The position numbers and the translations under genes are program-made. This document shows, one piece after another, positions 59,175-64,000 of a DNA stretch of 64,000 bases. The notes beneath the pieces were generated by a model. The model was given only the letters and a program-made list of their open reading frames with translations. It had not been told where the DNA came from and made no database searches. The stretch is from Variovorax paradoxus. Its GTDB lineage: Bacteria; Pseudomonadota; Gammaproteobacteria; Burkholderiales; Burkholderiaceae_C. Position 1 is the first letter of the stretch; every line of letters starts with the position of its first letter. The stretch is from NCBI RefSeq assembly GCF_018614875.1, contig NZ_JAGGNW010000002.1, positions 558,001 through 622,000 on the forward strand, in the 5' to 3' direction.

Positions 59175-59570
59175 TCAGGGGCGCGCAACCTTCCAGGCGC
59201 CGTTCAGGACGCCGTCGCCGGTCTTGTCGCCGGGCTTGCTGTCCTTCGTCCAGAAGTAGAGCGGCCAGCCCTTGTAGGCCCATTGCCTCTTGCCGTCTTC
59301 GCGCACGATGATGGTGTAGCCGCCCATGGGCTTGGCCGTTTCGGCCACCGGGAGCGGCGGCCAGTTGGCGGCGCACTGGGCATTGCAGGCGGAGGTGCCT
59401 GCACCGGCCGTATCGCGGGCGAAGGTGTACAGCGTCATGCCATTCGGGCCGACCAGCACGCCGTCGGCGGTGCGGGTGGGGGTGTCGGGGGCGCTGGCGG
59501 TCTTGTTGGACATGCCGCCGCAGCCGGCGAGCAATGCCGCCGCGAGGATCGAGGCGCTGAGCAATTTCAT
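59175..59570 (-). CDS. COG4315-type secreted-repeat lipoprotein (paralogue B)
   Basis: The 131-residue protein has a lipoprotein signal (SILAAALLAGC, lipobox LAGC, C17) and two copies of the Lipoprotein_15/COG4315 motif: GPNGMTLYTFARD then CAANWPPLP, and KRQWAYKGWPLYFWTKDSKPGDKTGDG. The mature part is about 70 % identical, by eye, to paralogue A at 61035-61415. Functions of the family are poorly known; some members affect adhesion, biofilm or oxidative stress. AAGGAG precedes the ATG. It follows the anti-sigma gene after 76 bases. Confidence 0.85.
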   Translation of the reverse strand: MKLLSASILAAALLAGCGGMSNKTASAPDTPTRTADGVLVGPNGMTLYTFARDTAGAGTSACNAQCAANWPPLPVAETAKPMGGYTIIVREDGKRQWAYKGWPLYFWTKDSKPGDKTGDGVLNGAWKVARP

Positions 59571-59646
59571 GCAGTTTCTCCTTCAGTTGAAAAATCGCGA
59601 AAACAAGCCAGGTGGTGGTTGCGCGACACGGCAGTTTATGCCGGCC

Positions 59647-60471
59647 TCAAGACAAATCGCGGTAGGCGAGCGTCGCGAGTTTCAGCAAAATATCACGCGG
59701 TAGCTTGCCAGCAACGGCAAAGCCGAAGCCCTGGTCCACCCAATAGAAACTCGGCACCGGCCCGTCGGATGCGAAACGGAAGGCTGTTTCGCGCGATGCG
59801 GCGGTGCCGGCGGCAGCCCGGCTGTCGAGGGTGCCGATGTAGAGCGTCACGCGCTCGCCGGCGGCGTCCTCGAACATGAACTGGGCGCGCGCGCCGCTTT
59901 CTCCGGGCAAGAGGCGGCCGCCGACGAGCGTGTAGCCCATCGCCGCCAGGTCCGGCACCTTGAGCGGCCTGTCGAGGCGCTTGGAAAGCCATTGGACGAG
60001 ATGCTGCTGCTCGCTGGCGGCCACTTCGACCGGGTGCCTTTTCTCGGGCGCATAGACGGCGTGCGCAATCGATGCGTCGTGCACGAACTCGCGCATCGCA
60101 GGCGCCCTGGCCAGTTGGGCCGCGGCGGTGCGGTGCATCGACCATTGGGCATTGCCGAGCCAGCCGGCGGCAAAGGCGACCAGCACGCCGGCCGCCACGC
60201 CGCCCCACCGCATCCAGCTGCCTTGCCGGGCCCGACGGGGCTGGTTGCGATCGAGTGCGCTCATCAAGGGGGCCGGAACGGGCTCGTCGAGCAGTTCGCC
60301 ATGCAGCCGGCGCAGCGCATCGCGCTGGGCGCGCCAGGCGGCCACCCGCGCCGCAAGGGCCGGGTCGTGCGCCACGGCGTCTTCGACCGCGGACCAGCGG
60401 TCCGGTGCCAACTGGCCGTCGACGAGGGCATGCAACTCGTCGTCGGTGGGGGGCGGAGCGGGGCGGTTCAT
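59647..60471 (-). CDS. Membrane-bound anti-sigma factor (RsiW-like)
   Basis: The 274-residue protein has a cytoplasmic N-terminal anti-sigma domain (about 8-60, DDELHALVDGQLAPDRWSAVEDAVAHDP), one membrane segment (about 88-108, WGGVAAGVLVAFAAGWLG) and a periplasmic domain (about 110-274). The zinc-type HxxxCxxC motif is absent, so it resembles RsiW/ChrR-like non-zinc types. It starts 16 bases after the ECF sigma gene, the usual arrangement, and should hold that sigma inactive until a periplasmic signal acts. Confidence 0.85.
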   Translation of the reverse strand: MNRPAPPPTDDELHALVDGQLAPDRWSAVEDAVAHDPALAARVAAWRAQRDALRRLHGELLDEPVPAPLMSALDRNQPRRARQGSWMRWGGVAAGVLVAFAAGWLGNAQWSMHRTAAAQLARAPAMREFVHDASIAHAVYAPEKRHPVEVAASEQQHLVQWLSKRLDRPLKVPDLAAMGYTLVGGRLLPGESGARAQFMFEDAAGERVTLYIGTLDSRAAAGTAASRETAFRFASDGPVPSFYWVDQGFGFAVAGKLPRDILLKLATLAYRDLS

Positions 60472-60487
60472 GATCGAGCGGCAGGTT

Positions 60488-61006
60488 TCACTTGAGGCGG
60501 CGCAGGCCGGGGCGATGCGGCGCCGAGGCGCCGTCCATCAGTTCCTGCAGCCGGGCGCGGGCGCGCGACAGGCGCGACATCACGGTGCCGGCGGGAATGC
60601 CGAGCACCTTGGCCACCTCGGCATAGGAGAGGTCTTCGAGCGTCACCAGCAGCAGCACGGCCCGTTGTTCCTCGGGCAGTTGCATCAGGCAGCGCTGCAG
60701 GTCGAGGCCCGTGCCGGGGTCGCGGCCGGGGTCGACGCCGCCGCCGTGCAGTTCATGCGCCGTATCGTCCAGCGGCACGACGCTGTGCGGCGGCGGCGTG
60801 CGCCGCAGCTGGCTCGCGAAGATGTTGTGCATGACCGTGAACAGCCATGCGCGCAGATCGCTGCCCACCACCCAGAGCCGCCACTTGCTGCAGGCCCGCT
60901 CGAGCGTGTCCTGCACCAGGTCGTCGGCCGCCCAGGCATTGCCCGTGAGCGCGCGCGCATAGCGGCGCAGGCTCGGGATCTGGTCGGCCAGCAGGCGGGC
61001 GTCCAT
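60488..61006 (-). CDS. ECF-family RNA polymerase sigma factor
   Basis: The 172-residue protein has region 2 (about 8-70, SLRRYARALTGNAWAADDLVQDTLERA) and region 4 (about 105-160, QLPEEQRAVLLLVTLEDLSYAEVAKVLGIPAGTVMSRLSRARARL), with no region 3: an ECF sigma. The frame continues upstream, but ATG 61006 starts the family-like N-terminus MDARLLADQIPSL. It is 28 bases after paralogue A and 16 bases before the anti-sigma gene, so the three are probably one operon. Confidence 0.92.
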   Translation of the reverse strand: MDARLLADQIPSLRRYARALTGNAWAADDLVQDTLERACSKWRLWVVGSDLRAWLFTVMHNIFASQLRRTPPPHSVVPLDDTAHELHGGGVDPGRDPGTGLDLQRCLMQLPEEQRAVLLLVTLEDLSYAEVAKVLGIPAGTVMSRLSRARARLQELMDGASAPHRPGLRRLK

Positions 61007-61034
61007 GGGCAGCGGGCGCAGGCGTGGGCGCGGG

Positions 61035-61415
61035 TCAGGGCTTGGCGGTTTTCCAGGCGCCGCCGACGCCGTCGCCGGTCTTGTCGCCCGGCTTGGTGTC
61101 CTTGGACCAGTAGTAGAGCGGCCAGCCCTTGGCGGCCCACTGCTTCTTGCCGTCGTCGCGCGTGACGATGGTGAAGTCGCCGGCCGGCTTGTCGCTTTCG
61201 GTGGCCATGAAGGGCGGCCAGTTGGCCGCGCAGCCGCCATTGCATGACGACTTGCCGCTGCCGGCGGTGTCCTTGTCGAAGGTGTAGAGCGTCATGCCAT
61301 TCGGGCCGACCAACGCACCGTCGGCGGCCTTGGGCTGGGCGAATGCGGGAAGCGCGAGCAGGCTGCCGAGCAGCGCGACGGCAATGCCGGCGGAGGAAAC
61401 GCGAAAAGGCGACAT
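61035..61415 (-). CDS. COG4315-type secreted protein (paralogue A)
   Basis: The 126-residue protein has a Sec signal peptide (SAGIAVALLGSLLALPAFAQ, cleavage after about residue 26) and, unlike paralogue B, no lipobox. The mature part carries GPNGMTLYTFDKD, CAANWPPFMA and KKQWAAKGWPLYYWSKDTKPGDKTGDG, matching paralogue B closely. CAGGAG precedes the ATG 61415. It is the first gene after an ECF-like promoter and runs into the sigma gene, so it is likely a target and operon mate of that sigma. Confidence 0.85.
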   Translation of the reverse strand: MSPFRVSSAGIAVALLGSLLALPAFAQPKAADGALVGPNGMTLYTFDKDTAGSGKSSCNGGCAANWPPFMATESDKPAGDFTIVTRDDGKKQWAAKGWPLYYWSKDTKPGDKTGDGVGGAWKTAKP

Positions 61416-61464
61416 GGAAGACTCCTGGAAGTTGGTGGCACCGACGATCCGATGACACCGCACA

Positions 61465-61490
61465 AACGCCTGCAACCGGTGTTTTATTCC
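61465..61490 (-). promoter_or_regulatory. ECF-type promoter candidate for the sigma operon
   Basis: On the minus strand GGAAT (61490-61486) and CGTT (61468-61465) are separated by 17 bases, close to the common ECF pattern GGAAC-N16/17-CGTT. It is about 50 bases upstream of paralogue A. Confidence 0.45.
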
Positions 61491-61508
61491 ATGCCGCGCA
61501 AAAAAGAA

Positions 61509-61985
61509 CTAGCGGCTGCGGCTCTTCATCGCGCGCTCGACCTCGCGCTTGCCTTCGCGGTCCTTGATGGTGTCGCGCTTGTCGTGCTCGGCCTTGCCCT
61601 TGGCCAGCGCAATTTCGAGTTTGATCTTGCCGGCTTTCCAGTGCAGGTTGAGCGGCACCAGCGTGTAGCCCTTTTGTTCGACCTTGCCGACCAGGCGGCG
61701 GATCTCTTCCTTGTGCAGCAGCAGCTTCTTGGTGCGGATGGAATCCGGGTTGACGTGGGTCGAAGCGCTCTTGAGCGGGTTGATCTGCAGGCCCACGACG
61801 AAGAGTTCGCCGTCGCGGATCACCACGTAGCCGTCGGTCAGCTGGACCTTGCCTTCGCGCAGGGACTTGACTTCCCAGCCTTCGAGGACGATGCCGGCCT
61901 CGAAGCGTTCTTCGAAGAAATAGTTGTACGCGGCCTTCTTGTTGTCGGCAATGCGGGAGGAGGTATCTTGTTTCTTGGTGGCCAT
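61509..61985 (-). CDS. smpB: SsrA-binding protein SmpB
   Basis: SmpB partners tmRNA in ribosome rescue. The 158-residue protein has the OB-fold core ([51 protein letters not shown]) and the basic C-terminal tail ([25 protein letters not shown]). It is divergent from ratA with 62 bases between starts, a common arrangement in this class. Confidence 0.97.
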   Translation of the reverse strand: MATKKQDTSSRIADNKKAAYNYFFEERFEAGIVLEGWEVKSLREGKVQLTDGYVVIRDGELFVVGLQINPLKSASTHVNPDSIRTKKLLLHKEEIRRLVGKVEQKGYTLVPLNLHWKAGKIKLEIALAKGKAEHDKRDTIKDREGKREVERAMKSRSR

Positions 61986-62047
61986 GGCTCGGGAAGGTGG
62001 GGACGCATGGCTTCAATACAATCCGTCGCGCACGCTGTCCCGATTCT

Positions 62048-62494
62048 ATGAAAACCGTCAACAAGTCCGTCCTCATCTGGTACAGCGCCGAAGAGATGTA
62101 CGCGCTCGTCACCGACGTGGAGAAATATCCGCAGTTCCTGCCCTGGTGCGACAAGTCCAGGATCGTCGAGGTGGACGAGGCCGGCATGACCGCCGAAGTA
62201 GGCTTGGCCTTCGCCGGTCTTCACCAGAATTTCACCACCCGCAACACCCACGTGCCGGGGCGCGAAGTGCACCTCAAGCTCGTCGACGGCCCGTTCTCCA
62301 ACCTTGACGGCCTCTGGAAATTCGTGCCCGTGGGCGAACCCGGCGAGCGCGCCTGCCGCGTCGAGCTGCACATGAGCTACGGCTTCAGCAACTTTGCATT
62401 GCAGGCGCTGGTGGGACCGGTGTTCGACACCATCGCCTCCAGCCTGGTCGAAGCCTTCGTCAAGCGCGCCGAGCAGGTCTACGGCGCTGCCTGA
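62048..62494 (+). CDS. ratA: RatA/Coq10-family START-domain protein
   Basis: The 148-residue protein has the polyketide cyclase/START-like fold of the RatA/COQ10 family: NKSVLIWYSAEEMYALVTDVEKYPQFLPWCDKSRIVE, and C-terminal FDTIASSLVEAFVKRAEQVYG. Family members act in ubiquinone function (COQ10) or, for E. coli RatA, have been described as blocking 70S association. ATG 62048 is chosen. It is coupled to rnfH (TGATG). Confidence 0.9.
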   Translation: MKTVNKSVLIWYSAEEMYALVTDVEKYPQFLPWCDKSRIVEVDEAGMTAEVGLAFAGLHQNFTTRNTHVPGREVHLKLVDGPFSNLDGLWKFVPVGEPGERACRVELHMSYGFSNFALQALVGPVFDTIASSLVEAFVKRAEQVYGAA

Positions 62495-62829
62495 TGATCG
62501 AAGTCACGCTGAGCTGCTCGCCCGCGCCGCGCGAGGTGTTCGAGCAGATCCTGCGGCTGGCGTCCGGGGCCACCGTGGACGATGCCGTGAAGGCCAGCGA
62601 TCTTGCGCAGCGCTTTCCGCAGCTGGATTGGCGCAGGTCCATGACGCCGGGAATCTGGGGCAGGGAGGTCGGCTGGGACCAGCCGCTCGAGGACGGCGAT
62701 CGCGTCGAACTGTGCCGGCCCCTCTCGGTCGATCCGAAGGTGGCGCGCCGCGAGCGCTTCCAGCGCCAGGGCGCGCGCGGAACCGGTCTCTTTGCGAACC
62801 GCCGCAAGGGCGGCAAGGCCGGCTACTGA
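62494..62829 (+). CDS. rnfH: RnfH-family (UPF0125) ubiquitin-like protein
   Basis: The 111-residue protein has the beta-grasp RnfH pattern: MIEVTLSCSPAPREVFEQILRLASGATVDDAVKAS, GIWGREVGWDQPLEDGDRVELCRPLSVDPKVARRERF. The family occurs in an antisense-like partner pairing with ratA and its role is unclear. The ATG overlaps the ratA stop. The C-terminal tail is basic (RRKGGKAGY). Confidence 0.9.
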   Translation: MIEVTLSCSPAPREVFEQILRLASGATVDDAVKASDLAQRFPQLDWRRSMTPGIWGREVGWDQPLEDGDRVELCRPLSVDPKVARRERFQRQGARGTGLFANRRKGGKAGY

Positions 62830-62845
62830 ACCGGCGGGCTGGTCG

Positions 62846-63355
62846 CTACTTGCAGTCGCTTTCGATGATCGACTGAAGGCGCTTCTGTTCCGCGGCGCGG
62901 GCCGAGTCGTCCATGATTTCGCGTTCGCCCTTCGCGTTGACCTTGGCCACGCGGATGCCGCTGTCGAACGTGGCCTTGCCCTGGCGTGCACGATCGCAGT
63001 TGTCGGCCTTGGCCTTGGCGTTTTTTTCCGCCTCGGCGGCCTGCTTGGCCTTTTCTTCGGCCTGCGCCTTCTTGGTCTTTTCCTCAAGGTCCTTGTCGAC
63101 GCCCGCGGGTTTGGGCGCTGCCGCGGCCTTGGGCGCCGCGGCGTCCTCGGCTGCGTCGGAAGGGGTCGGCGTGAAGCCGCTTCGGGGCGGCGGCGAGCCC
63201 GCGCGGCGCAGGATGTTCTTTTCCGGCACGTCCGGCGGCGGTGCCTGGTCGCTGAAGACCTTCTTGCCGCTCTTGTCGATCCATTGCCATTGCGCGCTGG
63301 CCGACAGCGGCAGCAGGCAGACACATCCCAGTACGAGCCAATGCGCGAATTTCAT
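62846..63355 (-). CDS. DUF4124-domain periplasmic protein
   Basis: The 169-residue protein has a signal peptide (HWLVLGCVCLLPLSASA, about 1-21), a short DUF4124 domain (about 22-65, QWIDKSGKKVFSDQAPPPDVPEKNIL), a Pro/Ala-rich section, and a charged Lys/Ala/Glu-rich coiled region (about 85-120) with a helical end. DUF4124 is common in betaproteobacteria and is of unknown function. It is convergent with rnfH (16 bases between stops) and divergent from guaB; the 179-base upstream gap holds the guaB promoter region. Confidence 0.85.
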   Translation of the reverse strand: MKFAHWLVLGCVCLLPLSASAQWQWIDKSGKKVFSDQAPPPDVPEKNILRRAGSPPPRSGFTPTPSDAAEDAAAPKAAAAPKPAGVDKDLEEKTKKAQAEEKAKQAAEAEKNAKAKADNCDRARQGKATFDSGIRVAKVNAKGEREIMDDSARAAEQKRLQSIIESDCK

Positions 63356-63507
63356 GCCGCGAGTTTAGCGTTGCCTTACGTTTTGCAACATGGAAGGGCC
63401 CGGCTTTCGTTGCCGGCGAGTTGGGAATTGGCTACGTTTCGCCGCCTGGCCGGGCAAGCCGGGGCCGGCTGAAGCCCCGGGCAGGGCGGGTAAGTACCGA
63501 CCATCGC

Positions 63508-63513
63508 TACAAT
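63508..63513 (+). promoter_or_regulatory. -10 box candidate for guaB
   Basis: TACAAT (63508-63513) lies 22 bases upstream of the guaB ATG, with GGAG between. The -35 position shows no good match to TTGACA. Confidence 0.4.
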
Positions 63514-63534
63514 CTGTCTTTTGGAGCTTCACCC

Positions 63535-64000
63535 ATGCGCCTTCTCGGCAAAGCGCTCACCTTCGACGACGTGTTGTTGGTGCCAGCGTTCTCCCAGGTC
63601 CTGCCCAAGGACACCTCCCTCGCCACCCGTTTTTCCCGCAACATCGCGCTGAATCTGCCGCTGGTCTCCGCCGCGATGGACACGGTGACCGAGGCCCGCC
63701 TCGCCATCGCGATCGCGCAGGAAGGCGGCATCGGCATCGTGCACAAGAACTTCACAGCCGCCGAGCAGGCCGCGCAGGTGGCCAAGGTGAAGCGCTACGA
63801 ATCGGGCGTACTGCGCGATCCCGTGGTGATCACGCCCACGCACACCGTGTTGCAGGTCATGCAGCTGTCCGATGAACTGGGCATTTCGGGATTCCCGGTG
63901 CTCGACGGCGGCAAGGTGGTCGGCATCGTCACCGGGCGCGACCTGCGCTTCGAGAACCGCTACGACGTGCCGGTGAGCGAGATCATGACGCCGCGCGACA
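63535..64000 (+). CDS. guaB: Inosine-5'-monophosphate dehydrogenase GuaB, N-terminal part (cut by window edge)
   Basis: IMPDH oxidises IMP to XMP with NAD in guanine nucleotide synthesis. The first 155 residues are present, beginning MRLLGKALTFDDVLLVPAFSQVLPKD, with NLPLVSAAMDTVTEARLAIAIAQEGGIGIVHKN of the catalytic barrel and the start of the CBS region (VLDGGKVVGIVTGRDLRFE). The catalytic cysteine loop lies beyond the window. ATG 63535 follows TTTTGGAGCTTCACCC. Confidence 0.95.
   Translation, partial: MRLLGKALTFDDVLLVPAFSQVLPKDTSLATRFSRNIALNLPLVSAAMDTVTEARLAIAIAQEGGIGIVHKNFTAAEQAAQVAKVKRYESGVLRDPVVITPTHTVLQVMQLSDELGISGFPVLDGGKVVGIVTGRDLRFENRYDVPVSEIMTPRD

Overview
The window is a contiguous, gene-dense, GC-rich stretch of chromosome from a betaproteobacterium, most likely family Comamonadaceae and probably Variovorax or a close relative. 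This rests on gene content and order (dapC-dapD-pilU-dapE-prmB, pepA-holC divergent from lptFG, smpB divergent from ratA-rnfH, rimP-nusA-infB-rbfA-truB-typA), on protein character, and on a GC-rich intergenic repeat that I recall from this family. I see no insertion sequence, prophage or CRISPR array. The one stretch that looks like accessory or decayed DNA is about 12.0-12.7 kb.

Layout. 1-7.4 kb: the end of maf, rng, an MsbA-type exporter, tolB-pal-cpoB of the Tol-Pal envelope system, tcdA and a tRNA-Lys. 7.5-12.0 kb: a cluster on the minus strand encoding a galactose-oxidase-type copper radical oxidase, a secreted c-type cytochrome and a Sco/SenC copper chaperone, with translationally overlapping ends; next to it are a small DUF4242 protein and a divergent AraC-type regulator. 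12.0-12.7 kb: a perfect 26-bp-arm hairpin and two doubtful small ORFs. 12.6-22.8 kb (minus): a DUF697-like protein, an ABC-F ATPase, prmB, the lysine/diaminopimelate genes dapE, dapD and dapC with a pilU-type ATPase between dapD and dapE, a LysE-family exporter and argA. 22.9-26.8 kb: hrpA. 26.8-32.1 kb (minus): a DUF3309 peptide, a methionine-type aminotransferase, cysB-like, cbiX-like and lptGF. 32.1-35.9 kb: pepA-holC, a hypothetical protein and a branched-chain amino acid binding lipoprotein.

35.9-38.6 kb (minus): a lone receiver-domain protein, a coiled-coil protein, tRNA-Ser, and a stomatin/NfeD pair. 38.7-41.0 kb: a large basic amino acid decarboxylase. 41.0-42.8 kb (minus): an exported Lig E-type DNA ligase and fabI. 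42.8-49.5 kb: a yejABEF oligopeptide importer and an MFS transporter. 49.5-59.1 kb: a translation operon (rimP-nusA-infB-rbfA-truB-typA, then an EamA transporter) that begins with a promoter followed at once by a strong intrinsic terminator, i.e. a likely attenuator. 59.1-61.5 kb (minus): an ECF sigma factor and its membrane anti-sigma factor, bracketed by two closely similar secreted COG4315-type proteins and preceded by an ECF-like promoter. 61.5-64 kb: smpB, ratA-rnfH, a DUF4124 protein and the start of guaB.

Most genes are housekeeping. The parts that most deserve a second look are the copper oxidase/cytochrome/Sco operon, the sigma/anti-sigma/paralogue quartet, the perfect hairpin near 12.2 kb and the rimP leader. 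All coordinates and motifs were read by eye; family names are recognition from memory, not database results.
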